Of a stretch of DNA of 64,000 nt, positions 34,081-41,679 are shown piece by piece. Position 1 is the first letter of the stretch; each line of letters opens with the position of its first letter. The notes below the pieces were generated by a model. It did not search any database. It was given only the letters and a program-made list of their open reading frames with translations, and had not been told where the DNA came from. The stretch comes from Arcicella sp038230735 (lineage in GTDB: Bacteria; Bacteroidota; Bacteroidia; Cytophagales; Spirosomataceae). The stretch spans positions 4,579 through 68,578 of the forward strand of contig JBBRMR010000020.1 of NCBI GenBank assembly GCA_038230735.1, in the 5' to 3' direction. The position numbers and the translations under genes were made by a program.

Positions 34081-35178
34081 ATGTTTCTAACGACTTTGCT
34101 TTTGAGACATTTTTTCAAACTAACCCTCGCCTGTATTTCTCTTTGGGCTTGCAATTTTATTGATAAGACCAACAAATTGTTTCATAAAGATGAAATGAAA
34201 TGGCAAAACCTGTCCTGCGATACCACTCAGACGGTCAATAATTTATCGGTTTACGATATTGCTCAAACTTTTTATTATTCAGATACTTTACTTCATCAAA
34301 AACTGACGGTTCAGAGGGTGTTTATAGCAATCATAGATTCGGAAGATAGTATAAAAACAGGCGGGGTGATGGCTCAAAATGACGAACGACCACAAATTAT
34401 TGGCGGTTCTTCAATTCAATTTACTTGGCAGGAACAAGAATATTTGTGGGCTTTGGCAAAACAGCCTCACTATCTTTATCATCGCTGGGAGAAATTATTG
34501 ATGGATGAACGGATTAATTTTTTATCAAAAAGAGATTCTATTCATGCCGTGATGAAGAGTATGAGTGGTTCAGTCAAAATTATCTCTGATTTACGGTCGA
34601 TGGCAAATCAGCAACGGTATTTGGAAAAAAATAAAACTGCATCACCCATTTCAATGCACAATTTTGGCTTTGCGGCTGATTTTGCCATTATTCGGAACAG
34701 TAAAATTTCTAATAATTTATCACTTTATAATCCATTAAATAACCTCACGGCACAGCAAGGCATGACTTGGGGCGGAAATTTTGTAGGGTTTTTAGACCCT
34801 GGGCATATTCAACTATTTAAAAATGGGGCTGCGATGCTTAGAAAATACCCTGATTTGATTTTTGAATTTGAACCTTATCGCCCACAGTATAATAATTGGA
34901 TGAATAAAATGATTAGTTGGGGCAAAGAAGACAAAGCGGGAGACACTAAGGAGTTATTAGTTGAATTGAATAAGTTTAAAAAAGATAAGCCTTGTCCTTG
35001 TTTAGAAGGGAAAATCAATAATCCAGATTCAAAATTGAAGGAAGTTCAACAGCAAATTCAAAGTTTGGGTTATCAACAAAATACTGATTTATTGTTAATT
35101 GGGAATGTAAAGAATCAAACCTTTTCGCTCACTACGCTGAATGGTACAATTATTTATGAAATAGGAAAATGGCAATAA
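34081..35178 (+). CDS. M15 family metallopeptidase, lipoprotein
   Basis: 365 residues. The N-terminus contains a lipobox (ISLWAC, Cys24). A D-Ala-D-Ala carboxypeptidase/endolysin (VanY/CwlK-like) zinc site is visible: SMHNFGFAADFAI supplies His and Asp, GMTWGGNFVGFLDPGHIQL the second His. The C-terminal 80 residues (KPCPCLEGK, then a segment like a peptidoglycan-binding repeat) are not recognised. Probably trims peptidoglycan side chains from the outer or inner membrane. It precedes the AI-2E-type transporter by 23 nt. Confidence 0.85.
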   Translation: MFLTTLLLRHFFKLTLACISLWACNFIDKTNKLFHKDEMKWQNLSCDTTQTVNNLSVYDIAQTFYYSDTLLHQKLTVQRVFIAIIDSEDSIKTGGVMAQNDERPQIIGGSSIQFTWQEQEYLWALAKQPHYLYHRWEKLLMDERINFLSKRDSIHAVMKSMSGSVKIISDLRSMANQQRYLEKNKTASPISMHNFGFAADFAIIRNSKISNNLSLYNPLNNLTAQQGMTWGGNFVGFLDPGHIQLFKNGAAMLRKYPDLIFEFEPYRPQYNNWMNKMISWGKEDKAGDTKELLVELNKFKKDKPCPCLEGKINNPDSKLKEVQQQIQSLGYQQNTDLLLIGNVKNQTFSLTTLNGTIIYEIGKWQ

Positions 35179-35201
35179 AACCCTTTAAATAACATACCTC
35201 A

Positions 35202-36395
35202 ATGAAATTAATGAATCAACCCTTACCCTTCATCGCAAGATTTGCTTTTGCCCTCATGGCGGTTACTATTTTGGTGTATTGGTTATTGGTTTTGCAAGAT
35301 ATTTTAGTCCCTTTTTTCATTTCCATTATTCTTTCGATGTCCATTTTTCCGATAGCTAACTGGTTGGAAAACAAAGGATTAGGCAGAGTTTGGGCGGTTA
35401 CTTTAACCTTAATTCTATTTTCCGTAATGGCAGGGGTAATCGTGTGGTTAGCATCCACTCAGATTGCCAATTTTGGTGAAATGTTGCCGCAATTACAAGC
35501 CAAATTTTCGGTTTGGGGTAACAAGATTCAATCATGGGCAGAAAATATTTTCCATGTTGGCAAAAAAGCACAAATAGCCAAATTACGCCAATACGGAACG
35601 GGAATGTTAAGTTCAGGAGGAAGTATATTCTCAACCGCCTTAGCCACTACGGGTAATGTTCTGGGTAATATGTTGTTGATTCCGATTTATATGTTCTTCC
35701 TTTTATACTATCGAGACTTCTTTAAAATGTTTTTTTATAAAGTATTTCAAAGTACAAATCGCTCAAAAATAGACATTGTGTTATCCAAAATTTACGTTGC
35801 CGTACATGGCTATCTCACGGGTTTAGTTACGGTAACGTTGATTGTTGGAACGCTCAATACCATCGGATTATTAATTTTGGGGATTGATTATGCTGTTTTC
35901 TTTGGGTTTTTAGCAGCGGCTTTGTTGGTAATTCCTTTCATCGGAATCTTGATTGGCTCAATTTTACCCATCATTATTGCCCTAATTACCAAAGATTCGC
36001 CCATGTATGCAGTAGGGGTGGCGGGAGTTTTTGTGTTCGTGCAGTTTTTGGAAGGCAATTTTATTACGCCTCAAATTGTGGGGTCTAAAATCAGTATCAA
36101 TGGAATGGTGGCAATTATTGCCCTGTTGTTAGGGTCAGCTTTGTGGGGAATTTCAGGCATGGCATTATCATTGCCCACCATTGCAATCTTAAAAGTAATT
36201 TTTGATAATGTTGATGAATTGAAGCCTTACGGCTATTTGATGGGCGAACCCGACCATGACCGATTATTGGAACTAAAAAGACGAAAAATGAAAGATTTTG
36301 TACCTGATTTAGTAGGTTCGATTGTTGAAACCACCGAAGATATGAGGGCAATTGTAAATGGTAAGAGACGTAAGAAACCAGAGAAGATTGATTGA
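35202..36395 (+). CDS. AI-2E family transporter (TqsA/PerM-like)
   Basis: 397 residues with about eight membrane segments arranged as in PF01594: two N-terminal helices (LVPFFISIILSMSIFPIANW), a soluble stretch (120-155), then YMFFLLYYRDFFK and a C-terminal block GNFITPQIVGSKISINGMVAI typical for the family. Members export small molecules or ions; the AI-2 role holds only for some. A second ATG 9 nt downstream is possible. A hairpin terminator of the CGGAAGTCTTCG type follows. Confidence 0.9.
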   Translation: MKLMNQPLPFIARFAFALMAVTILVYWLLVLQDILVPFFISIILSMSIFPIANWLENKGLGRVWAVTLTLILFSVMAGVIVWLASTQIANFGEMLPQLQAKFSVWGNKIQSWAENIFHVGKKAQIAKLRQYGTGMLSSGGSIFSTALATTGNVLGNMLLIPIYMFFLLYYRDFFKMFFYKVFQSTNRSKIDIVLSKIYVAVHGYLTGLVTVTLIVGTLNTIGLLILGIDYAVFFGFLAAALLVIPFIGILIGSILPIIIALITKDSPMYAVGVAGVFVFVQFLEGNFITPQIVGSKISINGMVAIIALLLGSALWGISGMALSLPTIAILKVIFDNVDELKPYGYLMGEPDHDRLLELKRRKMKDFVPDLVGSIVETTEDMRAIVNGKRRKKPEKID

Positions 36396-36459
36396 AAGAA
36401 TTTGCGATTTTTGATTAAGTAATTGATTATCAGTTATTTATTGATATTTTGCATTGTTT

Positions 36460-36530
36460 ACGGAAGTCTTCGGATTGGGCATCCCCGACTGGGCATCCCC
36501 TTCAAAACGAAAGGCTTCCGTTTTTATTTT
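36460..36530. terminator. Dispersed hairpin element CGGAAGTCTTCG, copy 3, as terminator
   Basis: ACGGAAGTCTTCG (36460-36472) pairs with CGAAAGGCTTCCGT (36508-36521), imperfectly, and is followed by a T-run. The loop carries GGGCATCCCC twice, an internal duplication relative to copies 1 and 2. Located between convergent genes. Confidence 0.8.
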
Positions 36531-36531
36531 A

Positions 36532-37395
36532 CTATTTCTTAATTCCAAATGAAATCGGTAATATATGATAAGCACTTACGGCATCTCCTTTGTCGGAAGC
36601 TGGAATCCATGCAGGCATCATTTTGATTACTCTGATTGCCTCAGCATTACAATCGTCATGTGGACCTTTTACCAAATGGACTTTATCTAATTTTCCATCT
36701 TTTCTCACCACAAATCTCACAAAAACTCTTCCTTTTATATCTTCTGGTTTCACGGTTGCGGGAAATTTAAGATTCTGAGCAAAAAATGCTTTCATCGCTT
36801 CAACGCCTCCCGTAAAACTTGGTGCAACGGTTGGGCTGACATAGATGGAATCATTTTCGATGTCGTCCAAATTATTTACTTGAATACCACCAATATTATA
36901 CATTTTCTTTTCTTCATCAGAAAGAACGGTTTGCTTAAAATCTGTTCTTGCTTTACCAGTTGCTCGTCCGCCAATCGTCAAGGAAGGGGCTTCATAGTTG
37001 GTTGTTGGGGCAACGGCTCTGGATTCTCCTGCTTTTATGGCGATTTCTTTTTCTTTATTGCTAACTTCTTTACTTCTTGAAGATACACTTTTAGAAGAAG
37101 TTGTGGTTGAAACACTTCTCAAACCCAAAGCCGCTTTTGCTTTGGCAATACTGGCTTCGAGTTCGTCTAATTCTTTTTCATCAAAATCTTCATCTTCTTG
37201 CGTAGTAGATTTTTCTGGAACGGATTTAGTCGCTCCCGTCATCGGAAGGGTTTGATTTTCGGAAGGTTTTTTGGAAGTAACAACGGCAGAACTATCAGAT
37301 TTGCTACTTGACGCAATGGATTTTTGGGCAGGTTGGGCAAAAGATAATACGCCGAAGACGAATAGTAAAATGCTAAAAATTAATAACTTTTTCAT
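36532..37395 (-). CDS. TonB C-terminal-domain protein
   Basis: 287 residues. The last 90 residues are a TonB C-terminal domain (FTGGVEAMKAFFAQNLKFP, GRVFVRFVVRKDGKLDKVHL, AEAIRVIKMMPAWIPA). Unlike classical TonB, the N-terminus looks like a cleavable signal peptide (LLIFSILLFVFGVLSFAQ) rather than a membrane anchor with a proline-rich spacer. The middle is Ser/Thr-rich with an acidic helix (EDEDFDEKELDELEASIAKA). It may be a periplasmic or outer-membrane-linked partner of TonB-dependent systems rather than an energy transducer. Confidence 0.82.
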   Translation of the reverse strand: MKKLLIFSILLFVFGVLSFAQPAQKSIASSSKSDSSAVVTSKKPSENQTLPMTGATKSVPEKSTTQEDEDFDEKELDELEASIAKAKAALGLRSVSTTTSSKSVSSRSKEVSNKEKEIAIKAGESRAVAPTTNYEAPSLTIGGRATGKARTDFKQTVLSDEEKKMYNIGGIQVNNLDDIENDSIYVSPTVAPSFTGGVEAMKAFFAQNLKFPATVKPEDIKGRVFVRFVVRKDGKLDKVHLVKGPHDDCNAEAIRVIKMMPAWIPASDKGDAVSAYHILPISFGIKK

Positions 37396-37498
37396 GGGTT
37401 GTAAGGATATTTTTTAAAAATAGCCAATTAAACAAACACAAATCTTATGCCAAGACAAGCTAAGTATTGATGAATATTATAATTTAAACTAATGGATT

Positions 37499-37577
37499 AT
37501 GCCACCGCCAAATGATAAGAAAGGACAGCAAAGGTAACACGCTCAGTATGAGTCAGAAGCGAATGGCGGTAAGCTTT
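37499..37577. other. GC-richer island of unknown nature
   Basis: The 337-nt space 37396-37732 is very AT-rich except for about 78 nt near 50 percent GC. Read forward, it begins ATG with PPPNDKKGQQR, then a stop, then HAQYESEANGGKLL in the same frame. ACCGCCA (37503-37509) and TGGCGGT (37564-37570) could close a hairpin around it, with an inner CTCA/TGAG stem. It could be a decayed coding fragment or a small structured RNA. Confidence 0.3.
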
Positions 37578-37732
37578 TGATATGTAAATCAAATTTATTA
37601 AAAAATTGCAAAAAATAACACACTTTTGTAGATTTTGTTTGGAATAGTTTATGGATAAAAACATCAAAGAAATTTTTTTTTACGTTTACGTTATTTTCGT
37701 CATTTACTCGCTCTTTCACCCTTTCCTTTCAA

Positions 37733-38248
37733 TCAATATTTTAAGGTTACAAGGGTGTCTTTTAGAGTTACAAGGGTGTCCTTTCTGATGTAACGTTTTA
37801 CTGTTACATTAAGGCTACCTTCTTTTTTCACGATAAAATTATAAGGAAGCACGAAATCACCAAAATTAGTTTTTTCATCCTTGAAACTAATGACCCTTTT
37901 TTCGCCTTTCTTGTTCATGATTTGAACTACGTATTCCACTTCGTTTTTGGCGGGAAGAACGTTATACCATTTTTTTACAATTTGTCCATCCAAAGCCATT
38001 GATTTTACATCGTCTGCTCCCGTGAAAGTTCTTTTAGTATCATTTTTACTATTGAAAAAATCAATACCAATAACAATTAAAGCAACGGCAACTATGATGG
38101 GCGTAAGTTTGCCTGTCCATTTACTTTCTTCACGATTAGAAGGTCTTGATCCGCCACCACTACTGCCAAGCATATTGCCAAAAAGTGGCATTTTCAATTT
38201 CGGGCGTGGTCTATGTACGGGTCTGTATGATGATGGTTGTTGTTCCAT
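37733..38248 (-). CDS. Unrecognised single-pass membrane protein
   Basis: 171 residues, no family recognised. Residues 1-47 are basic and rich in Pro, Gly and Ser; one membrane segment at about 49-66 (LTPIIVAVALIVIGIDFF); the C-terminal 100 residues are soluble and beta-rich (VEYVVQIMNKKGEKRVISFK). The tail has a 21-nt tandem duplication (KDTLVTLKDTLVTLKY). It follows a 70-residue gene by 7 nt on the same strand, so they form a two-gene operon. Confidence 0.72.
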   Translation of the reverse strand: MEQQPSSYRPVHRPRPKLKMPLFGNMLGSSGGGSRPSNREESKWTGKLTPIIVAVALIVIGIDFFNSKNDTKRTFTGADDVKSMALDGQIVKKWYNVLPAKNEVEYVVQIMNKKGEKRVISFKDEKTNFGDFVLPYNFIVKKEGSLNVTVKRYIRKDTLVTLKDTLVTLKY

Positions 38249-38255
38249 GATTTTT

Positions 38256-38468
38256 TTAATTAATTCCTCCTTTTATTGCCTCATAATCGGTTTTTAATCT
38301 TCCCATTTCACGAGCCAAAAAGGTTTGCAAGGCTTTGTTAAATCCCTCTTGTTCTTCAACGTTAAGAGAAGCATAAAAATTCTTTAATTCCTGATTAATT
38401 GTAGCCCTTTCTTCAGCAGAGGCTACATTGATAGAACGAATATGGTACTTTTTGAAATCGAAATCCAT
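38256..38468 (-). CDS. Small unrecognised helical protein
   Basis: 70 residues, highly charged and predicted helical (AEERATINQELKNFYASL, EEQEGFNKALQTFLAREMGR). No signal peptide or membrane segment. Upstream of and close to the single-pass membrane protein gene. A perfect 16-bp inverted repeat lies in its 5' region (38480-38526). The composition supports a real gene; no function is suggested. Confidence 0.7.
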   Translation of the reverse strand: MDFDFKKYHIRSINVASAEERATINQELKNFYASLNVEEQEGFNKALQTFLAREMGRLKTDYEAIKGGIN

Positions 38469-38479
38469 TTTTTTAATTT

Positions 38480-38526
38480 GGTAATTTGAAAATGAGTTTT
38501 AGCTTGAAATTCATTTTCAAATTACC
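38480..38526. promoter_or_regulatory. Perfect 16-bp inverted repeat between divergent genes
   Basis: GGTAATTTGAAAATGA (38480-38495) and TCATTTTCAAATTACC (38511-38526) with a 15-nt spacer, 12 nt before the start codon of the small gene. It may be an operator or a leader hairpin. The rest of 38469-38733 is AT-rich and featureless. Confidence 0.5.
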
Positions 38527-38733
38527 CCATTTTCATATTAGGTCGCAATTTAAGAAATTCTTGCCTAAAATCATTCTTTAAAACTAAAACCTAATCTTAA
38601 AATTATCCAAAACGCTACGATTTTTGTTGTAAATTTGTAAAAATATTTAGGTGAATAAAGTAGTTCGTGATTTTATGAAATTGATTTCTTTAAACTCACT
38701 AATAATAAATCACCAATCACTGAATATAAAGCA

Positions 38734-40041
38734 ATGAAAACCAAGACATTAGGAAAAAATAGAGTAAATATTGTTACATTAGGTTGTAGTAAAAATATAG
38801 TGGATTCGGAGGTAATTTTTACGCAATTGCGAGGTAATGGCATGGACGTTACCCACGAATCTAAAAAAGATGATGCCAACATCGTGATTGTGAATACTTG
38901 CGGATTTATTGATAATGCCAAACAAGAATCCATTGATACAATTTTGCGATATGCTGATGCTAAACAAGCGGGCGTAATTGACAAATTATACGTAACTGGT
39001 TGTCTTTCACATCGTTATAAGGATGAGTTAGAATTAGAAATCCCAACGGTGGATGCTTTTTTTGGTACAAATGAATTGCCAAGGTTATTAAAAACCTTGA
39101 AAGCTGACTACAAACACGAATTAATTGGCGAGCGACTTTTGACAACGCCAACGCATTACGCTTACCTAAAAATTGCCGAAGGTTGCGACCGTCCATGTTC
39201 GTTTTGTGCAATTCCTTTGATGCGGGGCGGACACGTTTCTCGAACCGTCGAAGACTTGGTTGTGGAGGCAAAATCGTTGGTGCGAAGAGGTACAAAAGAA
39301 CTGATTTTGATTGCCCAAGACCTTACCTATTACGGTTTGGATATTTATAAAAAGCGTAATCTTTCGGAATTATTAGAGCATTTTTCAGACATTGAAGGCT
39401 TGGATTGGATACGTTTGCAATACGCTTATCCATCGGGTTTTCCGATGGATGTTTTGGACGTAATAAATTCAAAATCAAATATTTGTAAGTATTTAGATAT
39501 GCCATTGCAAAGTGGTTCAACGGAAGTTTTAAAGAAAATGCGTAGAGGAATTACCCGTCAAAAAACCGAAGATTTAATCAACGCCATTCGTGATAAAGTG
39601 CCAGATATTGCTTTGCGGACAACGCTAATTGCGGGGCATCCAGGCGAAACCGAAGCGGATTATGAAGAGACTTATCAGTTTGTAGAAAAAATGCGTTTCG
39701 ACCGTTTAGGTGTGTTCACGTATTCGCACGAAGACCAAACGCATTCGTATAGTTTTGAAGACGATATTCCTGCCGAAATAAAACAGGAACGTGCCGATGA
39801 AATTATGGCTATGCAACAAGATATTTCGATGGAATTGAATCAGAACAAGATTGGAAATACCTACAAAGTATTGTTTGATCGCAAGGAGGGAGGACATTTT
39901 ATTGGCAGAACCCAATACGATTCGCCCGAAGTAGATAATGAAGTATTAATTCCAGCCACCCAATTTGTCCGTTTGGGAGATTTCGCAAATGTAAAAATCA
40001 ATAAAGCGGAGGAATTTGATTTGTATGGCGATTTAATTTAG
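38734..40041 (+). CDS. rimO: Ribosomal protein S12 methylthiotransferase
   Basis: 435 residues. UPF0004 domain with Cys in TLGCSKNIVDSE and NTCGFIDNAKQE; radical SAM motif CDRPCSFC near residues 151-158; YAYPSGFP and a C-terminal TRAM domain (YKVLFDRKEGGHFIGRT). LGCSKN separates RimO from MiaB, which usually has GCQMN. It adds a methylthio group to an Asp of ribosomal protein S12. The stop codon lies within the left arm of a long inverted repeat shared with the convergent YhhN gene. Confidence 0.94.
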   Translation: MKTKTLGKNRVNIVTLGCSKNIVDSEVIFTQLRGNGMDVTHESKKDDANIVIVNTCGFIDNAKQESIDTILRYADAKQAGVIDKLYVTGCLSHRYKDELELEIPTVDAFFGTNELPRLLKTLKADYKHELIGERLLTTPTHYAYLKIAEGCDRPCSFCAIPLMRGGHVSRTVEDLVVEAKSLVRRGTKELILIAQDLTYYGLDIYKKRNLSELLEHFSDIEGLDWIRLQYAYPSGFPMDVLDVINSKSNICKYLDMPLQSGSTEVLKKMRRGITRQKTEDLINAIRDKVPDIALRTTLIAGHPGETEADYEETYQFVEKMRFDRLGVFTYSHEDQTHSYSFEDDIPAEIKQERADEIMAMQQDISMELNQNKIGNTYKVLFDRKEGGHFIGRTQYDSPEVDNEVLIPATQFVRLGDFANVKINKAEEFDLYGDLI

Positions 40042-40119
40042 GGATTGGGTGTTGGGGGTTAGGTGTTAGAAATTCCACTTTAAATTACTAACACCTAAAA
40101 CCAAACCCCTAATCCCTAA
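40038..40119. repeat. Long inverted repeat of 7-nt-period tract containing two stop codons
   Basis: Two 37-nt arms (40038-40074 and 40083-40119) pair with six mismatches around an 8-nt loop. Units: TTAGGGA, TTGGGTG, TTGGGGG, TTAGGTG, TTAGAAA. The left arm contains the rimO stop codon, the right arm the stop and last two codons (Arg-Asp) of the YhhN gene. The family resembles the element at 4999. Confidence 0.88.
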
Positions 40120-40795
40120 TTTTCAAAACCACTCCTCTCACAATCAGATATTGAGCCGATGTATAAGTGGACATTATCCAAAATCCTGCATTTGGAACAG
40201 TTTCTGCAAATTTATTTACTGCCAAAACACTATCCGAAATCATGAAAAATATAGCTCCGAAAAAGACCCATCTAAAACTACTTTGAGCAACCTGCCCAAA
40301 ACGATTTATTGCCGATAACATCATAATTGCAATGCAGATGGTATAAGCTAAAATCGCTCCTTTCAATCCTCCTGCATTTTCGCTCACAATTTTGTAAAGT
40401 ATTAAGGCATAAATGATTACAGGAATTATCCAATAAGGTTTTTGAAATAATAATGACTTTTTGAATTCAATTTCTCGGTTAAAATAAAGCGAATATCCGA
40501 CTTGCATTAACAAAAATGAGCCTAAACCCAACATAAAAAATAGCGTAGTTGGAGATTGCAACATCAAAAAACTATCTCCCAATAACGCAAAAATCATAGC
40601 CAGAATAAAGAGTGTTTTATCTTTGAAATTGGTATTTTTTACTGCTGTTATAAAATACAAAATCAACGTAATCATCAAGGCTGGCTTGGTGAAAAAATGG
40701 ATAGAATTTGGAAGATTTAGTAATTCTCCCAATGATTCTATGAGGGCGAAAATTATGTATGCTATAGTGAAGGGTTTGTGGGAGTGGTTGGGCAT
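40109..40795 (-). CDS. YhhN (TMEM86/lysoplasmalogenase-like) membrane protein
   Basis: 228 residues with about eight membrane helices. The YhhN signature motifs are FALLGDSFLML (with the Asp in helix 3) and FMISDSVLAVNKF (Asp-Ser in helix 7), the residues thought to form the active site of TMEM86-type lysoplasmalogenases. It may hydrolyse vinyl-ether lysophospholipids; the bacterial substrate is uncertain. Its final codons come from the repeat arm. Confidence 0.85.
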   Translation of the reverse strand: MPNHSHKPFTIAYIIFALIESLGELLNLPNSIHFFTKPALMITLILYFITAVKNTNFKDKTLFILAMIFALLGDSFLMLQSPTTLFFMLGLGSFLLMQVGYSLYFNREIEFKKSLLFQKPYWIIPVIIYALILYKIVSENAGGLKGAILAYTICIAIMMLSAINRFGQVAQSSFRWVFFGAIFFMISDSVLAVNKFAETVPNAGFWIMSTYTSAQYLIVRGVVLKIRD

Positions 40796-40822
40796 GGCTG
40801 AAGGGTTTTGGAAAATATAAAC

Positions 40823-41491
40823 TTACTGAATAACTTCAAATTCGAGCCAGATTAAATCATCTTTAACATATTTTTCTCTTATTTTTATAAATCCATTCCT
40901 TGTCAATAAGTCCAATAAAACTTCTTTATTCATAACTCCTATACATAGATTTTCATTAACTATATTGGGCAGTTTCAGTTGTTCAAATAAAAAGAGTTTG
41001 CCTTTATGCTTCAAAATTCTTTTGATGTCTATTAGCATTTGATCCATTAAGCTAAAATGATGAAGCGCATCACGCATAATTACTTTGTTAAAAAGCTTTG
41101 ATGGCAGGTCTGTAGAACTTTCATTTCCAATAACCACATTGAAGCTATTTGAAATTGGTTTCCCTTTAAAATTACTGCAAATTTTTTGAAGACTATCTAA
41201 GGTTTTAAAGCCATCTGGCATAATGTCATTCAAATAAAAGGCTACTGAATCAGTAAAAATGGAATAAATACAAGGATATTGACCATCATAACTGCCAATA
41301 TCAGCAATAGTATCTGATGGTAATATTTGGATAAATTCTAAATCTTCACTTACTTTTTCAAATAATTTTTTTTTGGAAATAGTTGGAGCTTTCAGCCTTT
41401 CCAATCTTGCATTTGGATTTTGACAATTTTGTGCGAAGGTGTTAATCTTCAATAAATTTAGGAGTATAAATAAGTATAATAGTTTTTTCAT
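40823..41491 (-). CDS. Exported methyltransferase-fold protein
   Basis: 222 residues. A clear signal peptide (LLYLFILLNLLKINTFAQ) followed by a class I SAM-methyltransferase-like domain: IADIGSYDGQYPC (motif I, degenerate), LNDIMPDGF (motif II region), VIMRDALHHFSLMDQML and RILKHKGKLFLFEQL (motifs IV-VI). SAM is not expected in the periplasm, so it may be inactive, retargeted, or the signal mispredicted. Such signal-peptide versions do exist in this phylum. Follows the YhhN gene's divergent side alone. Confidence 0.72.
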   Translation of the reverse strand: MKKLLYLFILLNLLKINTFAQNCQNPNARLERLKAPTISKKKLFEKVSEDLEFIQILPSDTIADIGSYDGQYPCIYSIFTDSVAFYLNDIMPDGFKTLDSLQKICSNFKGKPISNSFNVVIGNESSTDLPSKLFNKVIMRDALHHFSLMDQMLIDIKRILKHKGKLFLFEQLKLPNIVNENLCIGVMNKEVLLDLLTRNGFIKIREKYVKDDLIWLEFEVIQ

Positions 41492-41600
41492 TGATAGAAT
41501 TAAAAGAAAAATATTTCGATAGTATTCATAATAATCTCTGTATATCTACAATAATACAAACCTTTCCCTCAAAAACAAAATCCCACCATTCCCCCTTCCC

Positions 41601-41635
41601 AAAAACCCTCCACACAACAAATGGAGGGTTTTTTA
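41601..41635. terminator. Intrinsic terminator-like hairpin before the M1 peptidase
   Basis: AAAAACCCTCCA (41601-41612) and TGGAGGGTTTTT (41622-41633), 12-bp stem, 9-nt loop, T-run. It lies between divergent genes, 45 nt before the M1 peptidase start, so on the plus strand it could act as an attenuator, or it may end an unannotated transcript. Confidence 0.75.
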
Positions 41636-41679
41636 GTTTATTTTGTTAAATTGTGCTTTCAAACAACCTAAAAATCAAA

